Source of the DNA: Gymnopus androsaceus JB14
Lineage: Eukaryota > Basidiomycota > Agaricomycetes > Agaricales > Omphalotaceae
Direction: 5' to 3'
DNA length: 64,000 nucleotides
NCBI GenBank assembly: GCA_009733575.1
Contig: ML769471.1
Location: 124,001 to 188,000, forward strand
Shown here: in pieces, positions 48,920 to 63,332 of the stretch
How the letters are laid out: each line of letters starts with the position of its first letter
Numbering within the stretch: the stretch's first letter is position 1
Position numbers and translations under genes: made by a program
The notes under the pieces: model-generated
What the model saw: only the letters and a program-made list of their open reading frames with translations
What the model was told of the DNA's origin: nothing
Databases searched by the model: none

Positions 48920-48998
48920 TAGCTTGGTAACCAAACCCTCTATGAGGTTGTCGATAAGAATATGAGAAACCTCGATAGAGGGTTTGGTTACCAAGCTA
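48920..48998. mobile_element. 79-bp MITE-like hairpin with 9-10 bp direct repeats
   Basis: The termini TAGCTTGGTAACC... and ...GGTTACCAAGCTA form an inverted repeat of about 30 bp with one extra base in the right arm and a loop of about 18 nt. It is flanked on both sides by the direct repeat GGTTTAACA (48911..48919 and 48999..49007; ten bases if the next T is counted). A 9-10 bp target duplication fits Mutator-like (MULE) elements. There is no coding capacity, so it would depend on a transposase elsewhere. Confidence 0.65.
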
Positions 48999-49214
48999 GG
49001 TTTAACATCTTCTGTATAGGAATTGAAAAACTATCATGATCTCGGAAAATAAAATAAAAGATAAATGTGATCCGGAATGTAAGCAGTATTATCAAAAAAT
49101 ACTAGAGACATTCGGAGGAGTCGCGGAAGAGTTCAAGAAGTCGGAAGAGTCGCGGAGGAGTTTGAATCACTCAAATAAGACTGGCTCGAAGCTAGTCTTT
49201 CAAGTTCTGCAATC

Positions 49215-50169
49215 ATGACAACCTCAGCAAAGCAGCACATTTTCATGACTGGGGCTCATGGCTACATTGGCTCTGTCATCACCGAATTCGCCATTGCCGA
49301 GGGCTATACTGTAACTGGCCTTTCGCGTTCCGAGACCAGCGACGCAAAGCTGCGTAGCCTTGGTGCTACTCCTGTCCGTGGCGATATCTCCACCTATGAT
49401 GTCTTGACGCGCGAGAGCGCCAACGCTGATATTGTCATTCATCTTGCTGATACGTGGCGGGACCATCCTGATGACTATCCGTTGGTGGTACGCAATGACG
49501 GCTTAGCTGTCGATGCCATCGCCAAGGGTCTGAAGGGTTCTGGTAAACCATTCCTTGTCACCTCGGGCTCTCTCGTCACAGCACTGGATCCAAACGGCGG
49601 AGAGACGAACGAGTCGTCTCCGCTCAAGGAGAATCCACTGAACGAACCGTATTGCGAGCGAGCGCTATGCGTTGTCAAAGGCAGCTGAGAACGTCAACGT
49701 TATTGCGATGCGTCTCGCACCGTATGTTTACGGTCGCGCTGGCAGCGGCGTCCGCATGTTCATGATGCTCGCCAATAATACTGGCGAGGTTGCCTACGTC
49801 GACGATGGCTCGGTGAAAATCACTACTGTCCACGTCGAAGACGCTGCCCGAGCCTACCTCTTAGCCGCCAAGAAGGGGAGGGCTGGTGAGGCCTACAACG
49901 TAACATATGAGACAGATGTAACGTTTCGCCAGCTTTCGGAAGCGATGGGTCAAGTCCTTGGTCTTCCCGTGCACTCACGTTCGCTCGAAGAGATGGTGAA
50001 GGCGGGCTGGATAGAGTTCCTTATCAAGTTCATCAGCACTGAGAGCCGAGGATCAAATGCCAAAGCCAAGAAGGAACTGGGATGGGAACCCAAGGGGAAG
50101 GGAATTTTGGAGGAAGTTACTTTGGGCTCGTATGTCGAGCTTGCCAAAGGTTTGAAGCCTGCTGCTTAA
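49215..50169 (+). CDS. Extended SDR / NAD-dependent epimerase-like, copy 1 (frame broken)
   Basis: Atypical or extended short-chain dehydrogenase. The Rossmann motif is GAHGYIGSVITEF near the start (MTTSAKQHIFMTGAHGYIGS); SGKPFLVTSGSL and the YALSK active-site region follow; RLAPYVYGRAGS and VTTVHVEDAARAYLLA-type substrate-domain motifs lie downstream. It is a close tandem duplicate of the gene at 51880. At 49641 it reads AACGAACCG where copy 2 reads AACGACCG: one extra A moves the frame and gives a stop at 49686, before the YALSK motif. Downstream it stays open in the original frame to 50169. The matching region begins about 50 bp upstream of the ATG in both copies. Confidence 0.85.
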
Positions 50170-50230
50170 GAGAAGCGTTGTTTTTAGCAGTAAATAAAAA
50201 ATTCTAATAAAGTATCCATGATTTTAATAT

Positions 50231-51200
50231 ACCTTGGTTCATAGTTTCAACACGGACTTGGCATTGCCGTTGTTGGAATGCGTGGTCGTGAGCCGCAGCT
50301 CTATTGGATTGTGTCCTAGGTATTCTCCAGCTTTAATCAACATCTACAGAGCAAATAACAAGAAGCGAGAGAGAGAATAAATAGAGCATACCGTATCGTG
50401 GTTCTATTTCTTACTCAATACAAGACTAAAATCGGGATGGTCGTGGTAAGGGTCTTCGAATTTGGGTCGAGAAATGATCATGGAACGATTCTGAATGAAT
50501 CTGAATGAAGTCGTAGAAGTGGATAGGGTTTGAGAACAGACCCTGACTCTCGAGGTCATGGTTTCTGCAAGCAGAAGTCAGTAATCAAGGAATTCGTAGA
50601 GGAGAAGATTCTCACACTTTTCTAATAGGTAAGCTTCAGGTTAACGGGCCACACCTCGTACAACTTCAACAGCGTCCCTAGTGTACATCGCATGCGCTCG
50701 TTTATGAGGGCTACCGTCGCCGACTTTGTTTGTTCGTTACATATAGACCTTGCCGACACCCGGTTGGGTTTGCTTGGAAGTATCGAAATGCTTCAAGAAC
50801 ACCATAATTGATTGGTTAAGAAGCTCCGGCTACGGACGAGCTTAGTTTTACTACGGAAACGAGAACAAAAAAAAGAGGACGTGAACGAACCCTTGCTAGG
50901 TCTGGGATGACGTCCAGATATAATCGCAAGTTGTTCTGCCTCGCCGCCATGTTATTGCGGATGGCTAGAACATACATCGAGTCCAGTCCAAACCATTAAT
51001 CGCAGACTCACTCGGTGTCGCAGGGATAGCAGTGTCTGGCCGGACAGTCTTGTTTTGTCTGTTCACCAACACCCACAACCGTATTTGACTTTCAGGATAG
51101 TTGAAATGCTGGGCGAGTGGATTTTGAAGACACGCTGTACGTTGCTTGAGCACGCGGAAACGAGCAGGAAGATCGGGCTAGTTCTTCAAGAACGGAAATA
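50231..51200 (-). pseudogene. Inverted, truncated pseudogene copy of USP7/UBP15
   Basis: The minus strand is near-identical, introns included, to the intact USP7 gene's 55760..56880 segment. Recognisable: QHFNYPESQIRLWVLVNRQN (both copies), the same splice junction, and at the other end the equivalent of the GEYLRHD and HSNNGNAKSVLK region. Near 50405 the parent's Gln codon CAG is TAG in the copy, and several indels occur, so it cannot be translated. It lacks the first 2.3 kb and last 0.85 kb of the parent. It lies 3' to 3' with SDR copy 1, separated by only about 60 bp. Confidence 0.88.
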
Positions 51201-51879
51201 TCGACAAACTGTGCATCTTGTAGAACATACAAGGCGTGAAAGTCACTGAAAAATAGTGCTGATAACTTGAAAAGGTCTTTTGAAGTCATACAATCTGAAG
51301 TGGTTGAGTCGCAACGCATTAGAACCAGAACGCTTGAGGATTGATAACGATTGTCGCATTACAGGAATTTCTTCAAAAAGTGCTGCATATCTTTTGAGTA
51401 CAGAAGGTATGAATCGCGACTGTACAGGGTAGCGTTGGATAGGATGAGGGACTCCGATGAGTGGGTTGTCGAACGAAAAACTTGGACGTGCGTGATCTGC
51501 AATTCATAGGTAAATGTTTGATGTAAGCTGTTTGTAATGTCTGTCAGTTTGGAAGACGGAAAATCGGTACAATTCAAACTTCAAAGGGTAAGGTCGCGCA
51601 GTCATTGTGATTACCAGCTGCATGCAGCGAAAAGGACGACGATAAAAATGATGAATGCACAAAGCGGAGGGCCATAAGCACTTTTAGCAATTGCTTATGA
51701 ACTCATTCAACTCTCCGAGTCGGGGATGCTACGATCCAGTATGTCGCGGATCAGGCTCGAAATTCTGAAGACGAAAACTCGGCATCCATTTCATTCATGC
51801 ACTTGTAATTCGGAAGAGTGACGGATGTGAATCACTCAAATAAGACTGGCTCGAAGCTAGTCTTTCAAGTTCTGCAATC
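51201..51879. other. Unassigned stretch between pseudogene and SDR copy 2
   Basis: The minus strand carries a weakly coding-like frame (about 51577..51300) with IPSVLKRYAALFEEIPVMRQ and SILKRSGSNALRLNHF, not matched to any family I know. It is not part of the intact USP7 gene. The last 55 bp before 51880 belong to the SDR duplication. It may be a captured gene fragment. Confidence 0.4.
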
Positions 51880-52869
51880 ATGGCAACCTCAGCAAAGCAG
51901 CACATTTTCATGACTGGGGCTCATGGCTACATTGGCTCTGTCATCACCGAATTCGCCATTGCCGAGGGCTATACTGTAACTGGCCTTTCGCGTTCCGAGA
52001 CCAGCGATGCCAAGCTGCGTAGCCTTGTTGCTACTCCTGTCCGTGGCGACATCTCCACCTATGATGTCTTGACGCGCGAGAGCGCCAACGCCGACATTGT
52101 CATTCATCTTGCTGGTACGTGGCGTGACCATCCTGATAACTATTCGGAGGTGGTACGCGAGGACGGCTTAGCCGTTGATGCTATCGTCAAGGGTCTGAAG
52201 GGCTCTGGTAAACCATTCCTTGTCACCTCGGGTACTCTCGCCACAGCACCGAACCCAAACGGAGGAGAGACGAGCGAGTCGTCTCCGCTCAGGGAGAAGC
52301 CACTGAACGACCGTATTGCGAGCGAGCGCTATGCGTTGTCAAAGGCAGCTGAGAATGTTAACGTTGTTGCAATGCGTCTCGCACCGTATGTTTATGGTCG
52401 CGCTGGCAGCACCATTCGCCTGCTCATGGTGTTCGCCAGTAATTCTGGCGAGGTCACCTACGTCGATGAGGGCTCGGTGAAGATCACTACTGTCCACGTC
52501 GAAGACGCCGCCCGAGCCTACCTCTTAGCCGCCAAGAAGGGGAGGGCCGGTGAGGCCTACAACGTAACATATGAGACAGATGTAACGTTTCGCCAGCTTT
52601 CGGAAGCGATGGGTCAAGTCCTTGGTCTTCCCGTGTACTCACGTTCGCTCGAGGAGATGGTGAATGCGGGGTGGATAGAGTTCCTTGTCAAATTCATCAG
52701 CACTGAGAGCCGAGGATCAAATGCCAAAGCCAAGAAGGAACTGGGATGGGAACCCAAGGGGAAGGGAATTTTGGAGGAAGTTACTTTGGGCTCGTATGTC
52801 GAGCTTGCCAAGGGCTTGAAGCCAGCTGCTTTAAAAGAAGCATTTGTTTTTAGCAGTAAAATTTCTTAA
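51880..52869 (+). CDS. Extended SDR / NAD-dependent epimerase-like, copy 2 (intact)
   Basis: Intact tandem paralogue of the gene at 49215 in a single exon (329 residues). Start MATSAKQHIFMTGAHGYIGS; catalytic YALSK after the SERYALSKAAENVN motif; VYGRAGS and HVEDAARAYLLAAKKG follow. Compared with copy 1 the TAA stop is lost through an extra T (AAG CCA GCT GCT TTA), so the protein gains a short tail ending VFSSKIS. The substrate is unknown. A near-palindrome AGACTGGCT..AGCTAGTCT stands just upstream of the ATG, as in copy 1 (49180..49200). Confidence 0.9.
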   Translation: MATSAKQHIFMTGAHGYIGSVITEFAIAEGYTVTGLSRSETSDAKLRSLVATPVRGDISTYDVLTRESANADIVIHLAGTWRDHPDNYSEVVREDGLAVDAIVKGLKGSGKPFLVTSGTLATAPNPNGGETSESSPLREKPLNDRIASERYALSKAAENVNVVAMRLAPYVYGRAGSTIRLLMVFASNSGEVTYVDEGSVKITTVHVEDAARAYLLAAKKGRAGEAYNVTYETDVTFRQLSEAMGQVLGLPVYSRSLEEMVNAGWIEFLVKFISTESRGSNAKAKKELGWEPKGKGILEEVTLGSYVELAKGLKPAALKEAFVFSSKIS

Positions 52870-53467
52870 ATTGTGCAAGTAGAATTGATATATGTATGTC
52901 TAGAAAGCGAAGGAGTAGCATTGAGAAAGAAAGATTCTGGAACGTTACACCATGATGCTGAAAAGACGAGCCAAATGGATTGTGGGGATTAGCCTCCCGA
53001 GCTCAAAACGAGCCCGGAAAGCAACCACGCACCAAAAGAATGATATTACACGATTTTGACTCATTCAACGCCAGTGGAACAGCGAAAAGGCTGGTGAAGA
53101 CCAAAAGGTCTTCCTGACGAGAGATTTAAGGATCGTGTGGGGGTAAAAAGGGCTGAACGTATAGCATAGACTCGGACAAATGGAATAGGATTGGTAGATG
53201 GAAGTCGAAAGAGAAGCTTTTTTCTGCTCACGTGTCCGACCTGAATCTAAAATATTAGTCAGGCAGAGTTTCCCAGCCCGCGCAGGCTCCGAGTCCGTCG
53301 AGTCTCTCCTTCGTCATCTGCTCTTCCATCACGTTTCCTACATTTTCACCTCCATATCAATTCTGGAGTAGCCTTTCAATCGTTTATCTTTGTTCTTTTC
53401 CTCATGGTGCGCCCTGTTCTCTTTCTCTTATCAGCTACGATTTTTATCTTTGACTCAGAATGACACT
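52870..53467. other. Intergenic region upstream of USP7
   Basis: 3' UTR of SDR copy 2 and the promoter of the USP7 gene. No open frame of interest. Confidence 0.45.
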
Positions 53468-57730
<4,263 letters not shown>

Positions 57731-57888
57731 TCTGTATTTATGTATCCGTTCCACATCATCATTTGTACTCTTTTCCTTTTCACCGCAGTAAATTTCACAA
57801 CTTTTTTTGCTATGTATTTCATGGATAATTATGGGAGATGATTCATACAATCATAAGCTAACAGCACGAGAACACGAAATCCCTAATA
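57731..57888. other. Convergent 3' intergenic region
   Basis: Short spacer between USP7 and SEC66 ends. Confidence 0.4.
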
Positions 57889-58810
57889 CTACTTTCGCTT
57901 TTTGCCCTTTTTGGCCTATTCCAGTTGTGGGTCAGATGTGTTGCCAGACGAAATAATCAAGAACGCACAGATTTCGACTGAGGAGTTCCCGGAGACTGAG
58001 GACCTTCGGCGTCACTGGAAACTGCACTATCGACTCCAGGAGTGACGGGGGTAGCGGGTGTAGTGGGTGTCAGTCCATTTCTAGGTTGAGAAGACGGAGC
58101 TGGAGCCCCCGAGGGAACTCGAGGAACTTGCGGTGCTGAAGAATTCGACGGAGTCATCGTAACAGTGAACGGGAGCCATGGCCAAGGCAGGCATATTCGT
58201 TGCCTTTTTGCCATGTCTTATTTCTAGTGCGCGAAGCTTTTAGTTTTGAACATCCAATGTGTAAGAAGCAAAAGCATACCGAGCTCTGTTCTCTTGTCAA
58301 TGGTATATTCAAAAGCTCCACGTATTTTTTCGTTGGCAATCATTTCGTTGGCCGTTTGGAAGATGACGGGACCCCAACCCTCGACAAATGAATTTGCTTC
58401 AGCCATAACCTCGACGATCTCGGCTTCCATTTCCTTCTCTGCAGCAAGAAAGCTATTCCATAGATCGTCTCCGACCGAGCCTTTTGAAGAAGATTCTGTA
58501 GGGCTGGCTTGTCTTCTCTTATACGCATAACGCGGAGAACATCTGCGATTGCCCTACGAACTAGCGCAGATTTAAGAACAACCTCTGGAGTAGGTGGGTC
58601 CGTTTTCTGAAGGAGGGTGACGTAGGTATTTCGCTCAGGATGTGAAGGAAAGTATGGTTCAAGAATTCGAGCTAAAGTCGCGTCAGAGTTGAATGAGAAA
58701 TGAAAGAGAAATAACCTACAAGCTGCGCTCTTTCTGTAGTAGTAACTAATAATAAATAAAGTTCCAAAGACGATAATAATGTACGCGACCGGTACCAGGA
58801 CGGACGCCAT
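57889..58810 (-). CDS. SEC66: ER translocon subunit SEC66/SEC71 (frame broken)
   Basis: Non-essential subunit of the Sec62/63 post-translational translocon. Starts MASVLVPVAYIIIVFGTLF at 58810, a single N-terminal transmembrane helix, then SHPERNTYVTLLQ, LKSALVRRAIADVLRVMR, KPALQNLLQ, EMEAEIVEVMAEANSFVEGW and GPVIFQTANEM, matching the family core. The frame loses one base at the A-run near 58478 (before GSVGDDLW) and gains one near 58175. A Pro/Ser-rich segment to 57969 splices through 57916..57968 to a 27-nt last exon encoding AKKGKKRK; without splicing the frame ends at 57957. Confidence 0.85.
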
Positions 58811-58964
58811 TTGAGAAAGAGGTTTTGCGATGAGCTGGCTTGAACACGTTTCTTTCTTGAAATTCAGCAGAGGCTGTACCAGCGCTTATTTCGAGCGCCT
58901 ACTCAGCGTAGTTTCGGACCTCGGTTCTCGAATACCGGTTCTAAACCTGCACCATATCGCTGGC

Positions 58965-61158
58965 ATGCTCCTCCGTAATTCTGTGCTCAAATCTCTCCCT
59001 GGCACCTCCCCATTCGGGATAGCATGTAGGCGGTCAGCATCAACAAAGGTTCGTACGCGTCTGGAACCGGATACGCGTCGTATCTTAACGTTCAACAGTC
59101 CTTGAAAGAAACGATTGAAGAAGTTATTCCTGTAAAGCAAGCGCATCTGAAGAAACTTGTATGTCGCATATACTTTCACTATACCTCGCAGGAACCTAAT
59201 AAACCCTCAGAAAACAGAATACTCTGATACCTCTATAGGCGACGTCAAAGTGTGTATAATGGACTAAGTTGTCGGTTGTACTTACGAGTTCAATCAGGTT
59301 GGAAATGTCATAGGAGGTATGCGAGGACTTCGAGCGATGCTATGGGACTCTTCTGTCCTAGATCCTGAAGAGGCGAGTCAGCTCCATGTAGTCTTGATGG
59401 TATTCCTCAACTGCTTTATGGTCAGGGTATTCGCTTCCACGGCCTTTCGATTCCAGACTGTAAAAAGGCGCTTCCTGCCGCTCCCGGTGGTAAAGAAATC
59501 ATCGCAGAAAGCATGCTCTGGCTGCTCCTTACCGGACAGGTTCCATCTCCGGAACAAACCCGTGAACTTTCACGAGAATTGGCACAGAAAGGAAATCTGC
59601 CATCTTCTATCGAAAGTCTTGTAGATTCGTGCGTGTCCTTGCGATACTCTGCCGGCTAATGATGCTAGCGCATTATCACAGACTCCCTAGGACCTTGCAT
59701 CCCATGACTCAGCTGGGAATTGGTGTCGCCGCATTGAATCATGACAGCTCGTTTCAAGCAGCGTACGAGAAAGGAATGAAGAAATCTGAATACTGGACGC
59801 ATACATTAGACGATTCTTTGAACTTGGTTGCCCGTCTTCCCGCCCTCGCAGCACGCATCTATCGTAATGTCTACAAACCCGGTGCAGCACTTCCCGAGAT
59901 AAACCCAGACCTGGATCTCGTTGGTGCGTGGTTCCTCATGCTACTACGCGGTATCTTTGTATTGAGTGTCAAGCAGGCAACTATACCAACATGTTGGGTT
60001 ACGGGGACAACCATGACCTAACTGGAATACCTTCGACTGTATATATCTATTCACGGAGATCATGAGGGAGGGAATGCATCGGCTCATACAGCTCGTAAGT
60101 GCTAACTGACTGGAAGCGTCTAAGTCAATTCACAAGTTCACAGATCTGGTCGGTTCTACACTAGCGGATCCTTACTTGTCGTATTCGGCTGCATTATTTG
60201 CCCTCGCCGGTCCTCTACATGGGTACAGCTGTCTGTCGTTCAAACTAAGGGTCTTGCTAATTTATGAAAATACTTAGGTTGGCGAATCAAGAGGTTCTTC
60301 GTTGGCAATTGTCCATGTTGAAAGAAGTCGGAGAGGAGGTCTCTCATGATACGATTAAGGAATACCTTTGGAAGACTCTCAAGTCGGGTCAAGTTGTGCC
60401 AGGGTAAGAGTGGAGCTTCCTCCTCGTTGTTGCGTCAGCTAACCAATCTTCTCGACTAGTTACGGGCACGGTGTCTTGCGAAACCCAGATCCGCGGTTCA
60501 TCGCTTTACAAGAGTTTTGCGAGTCCAAGCCGGAGCTTATGAATAGTCCAATCATTCAGCTAGTGAAGAAGGTATCTGGATCTGGTTATATGCGAGAATC
60601 ACGTATTGTCCGCTGACCGTCTCACCTAGACGTATGAAGTCGCTCCTGGTGTTCTGAAAGAGCACGGCAAGGTCAGTAGGGCCAAAGTTGAAACGAATTT
60701 GGAAAACTCATCTTTCTCATAGACTAAGAATCCTTACCCAAACGTCGACGCGGCTTCTGGTACGCTTATATTTTTTTCTCGAAGAGGTTAGTAGCTACTA
60801 ATGCTTGTCCACAGGATGTGTGCTGTACCACTACGGTCTCACCGAGTTCAAGGTATGTTTTTTATATCTGCTACGAAATCGCTATTAATCCCTCCTAGTA
60901 TTACACTGTGATATTTGGTGTTTCTCGAGGTAAGAGCTGGCATATTCATCGTATCGGAAGCTCCTACTGAGATGCGATTTTAGCATTGGGTTGTATCACT
61001 CAACTCGTGTGGGCAAGAGCTCTGGGACTACCTCTCGAACGACCGAAATGTAAGTTGTTTGATTTAATAGGTTGTGTGACAGTCATGATTCTGAATACCT
61101 ACCTGCAGCTTACTCGTTGGAAGCCATTGAACAGCTCGCAAAGAGCGGAAGCTCTTGA
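58965..61158 (+). CDS. CIT1: Citrate synthase, mitochondrial (frame broken once)
   Basis: Condenses acetyl-CoA with oxaloacetate in the TCA cycle. Starts [18 protein letters not shown] at 58965 with a basic presequence, then [40 protein letters not shown] joins [12 protein letters not shown] through the intron 59373..59425, whose donor is GC rather than GT. The catalytic residues are in LHGLANQE (His), GYGHGVLR (His) and [12 protein letters not shown] (Asp). The final exon ends [15 protein letters not shown]. One extra base near 60021 interrupts [16 protein letters not shown] before [17 protein letters not shown]. Twelve or so introns. Confidence 0.92.
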
Positions 61159-61511
61159 TGAATCCATGCATTTCTCAGAGCTCGAATCCAACCGAGTAAT
61201 AAGTACTTGGTAGAAATACTTAAGTAGTATACAACATTTCAGAAGTCAATTCTGCCAGGTTTACTGAGTGTCAGTGCTTGCACTAGGTATGTAGGACGAA
61301 TAAACGAAGAAAGGGAGGAAGGAATAAGATAAATATAGTACCGAAAACCTATCAACCCAGTAACTGCATAAGATGTCATTATAATGAAAGAAAGAAGAGA
61401 GAGAAAATTCGGGGTATACATACTTATGTATGACTCATGAAAAAAGAGAATCAAGACATCAAGCAGCCAAACGAGTCCAACGACATCGTCCACGAGCGAG
61501 AATACGATCGT
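61159..61511. other. Convergent 3' intergenic region
   Basis: Between citrate synthase and the Pro-rich gene; no coding signal. Confidence 0.45.
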
Positions 61512-63004
61512 TTAGAATCTCCTGGAGCCTCCTTGCGGAGGAGGCATCTGCTGCTGCTGAGGGGGCGGTCCTTGGCCTTGCATCATAGGCGGCATTGTTC
61601 CGTTAGGCATAGGGCCTTGAGGCGGTCCCTGCTGCATAGGAATAGGTCCTCCCTGCTGAGGTGAAGGCCCTCTATACCCATTCGGCATTCCTCCACGCAT
61701 CTGTATTTGAGGAGGATTGGGACCACCGCGACCGTAACCTTGAGGTGGACCATAACCACCTTGGCCTGGAGGAGGTCCTTGTCCGCGACCGCCTGCAGGC
61801 GGTGGCCCTTGGTTATAGCCCTGACCTGGTCCAGGATAACCCTGCCCACGTCCTGGATTAGGATTCTGGCCTGGCGGAAGTTGATTAGGAGGGAAACCTT
61901 GGTTTGGACCTGGCGGAGGACCACCCATAGGAACTTGGTTCGGGTTAGGAGGTGGATATTGTTGGTTTGGGGGTCGAGGATTGGAATAGTTTTGGCCCGG
62001 AGGGGGTCTCTGAGATCCTGGTGGTACTGATCCTGGAGCAGGTGTCCCGCCAGTGCGCGGAGGCATGGCCGATGGAGCACCGACGGGTGAATCACGTAGG
62101 GTGACAGGGACTGGGGGACCCGCCATACCTGCAGCCCCAGGCGCCTTCTCAGCAGCTTTCACAATTTCATCGCTGGAATATAGCCATAAGTAAAGTAAAT
62201 TACGAGACTAAGAAATACTCACTCGAGAAGGTTCAGTGCAGCACAAAGCACGACCCATTCTACGCAATCTTCGTTTCCTTCACCAAGAGTCTGCCAAACA
62301 GCCTTCTCCTCTGGAGTCTTTCCAGTTATGCTTATCCTAGTACCGCCTCCATTCTGGCCTGGAGGATTCTTCTGGATTTTGCCAAACTCAATACGCTTAG
62401 GAGGGATGTTATGACCAGCATATGCAAAGTAGAACATGCTCCAAAAGGCGGCATTTGGATTGGGTTTGGAGATTTGGAAGAGAGGGAGATCTGGAGAGTC
62501 TGGAGAAGGAAGGGACAGCTTGTAGATGGGAGATATAACACCGGTGTTTGCTATGGACCATTTGAGATTGCGGGAAGCTTCGCAGCGAACGACGCGAGAT
62601 CCTGCCGGGGATGAATGGCCTGGGTCAGAAGCAGAACCTTTGGCGCCATCACGGGCTCGAGGAGGAAACAACTTGGCGACACATAGATCGCCTTGGGGAG
62701 AGGGAGTTAAGAGATAGTTTTCAGTGTTCTATAAATGTGATTAGTACAAGGTTCAGAGATGGGTAAATGCTCCTACAAAGTTGGTATGCAGATAAGAGTA
62801 TAGAATGTTGGACGGCTGGCCTGCAAAGAGTATTAGTTTTGGTTGCAAAGACAAAAAGGTATAGATAGTTACCGTGAGGAGTTACGATGAGGGTAGGAAG
62901 ATGGTTAGGGATCGGAGGGTGAGTAGGAGAGGTATAAACCGCATAGATTGCTGCAAAAATAGTTAGAAAAGAAGGGGCAGAAAATCTAGAGACTTACCAG
63001 CCAT
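61512..63004 (-). CDS. Pro/Gly/Gln-rich protein with small conserved N-terminal domain
   Basis: Function not recognised. Exon 1 is MA plus one base (63004..), spliced via a GT-AG intron to AIYAVYTSPTHPPIPNHLPT, LIVTPHGQPSNILYSYLH and NTENYLLTPSPQGDLCVAKL. The conserved-looking domain continues through WSIANTGVISPIYKLSLP and AFWSMFYFAYAGHNIPP to about 62220. The rest (62160..61512) is low complexity: PPPG, GQGP and QQQQ runs, ending PPPQGGSRRF. The C-terminus looks like an RNA-binding or condensate-forming disordered region; the N-terminal fold is unknown to me. Confidence 0.72.
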
Positions 63005-63332
63005 GGTACTAAATGAAGAAGGATGGAAACCGGATCTGCTTCACTGCAGGCCTCGTGACTTGCGACTATATTTGGAATTTGGACCGAGTTGCTGCGGTTG
63101 AGGAAAATATTGTAGTATTTAGGCTAAGCAAAGGAACAAATGAATGTGGATAGATATGTAGTTGGATAGACCAGGGTAGAGAACTTATGAAAAGTATCAA
63201 CTCTGCTGAAATAGGCTGTCACGCTTGTACAAGTCTTTGTCACACTGATAACTTTCGGGATCAACAGTACTCTTGAACTACCACTATACCAATAACCCCG
63301 CTGGAAATCCTTCAGATCCACTGTTCTCCAGC
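63005..63332. other. Divergent intergenic region
   Basis: Promoter DNA for the Pro-rich gene (minus) and RTS1 (plus). No distinctive motif. Confidence 0.4.

Larger units (their letters stand above)
47819..49214. other. Long divergent intergenic region with palindrome and hairpin element
   Basis: Between the low-complexity gene (minus) and the first SDR gene (plus). No credible coding sequence. It holds a 24-bp perfect palindrome (48072..48095) and a MITE-like hairpin (48920..48998), listed separately. Confidence 0.6.
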
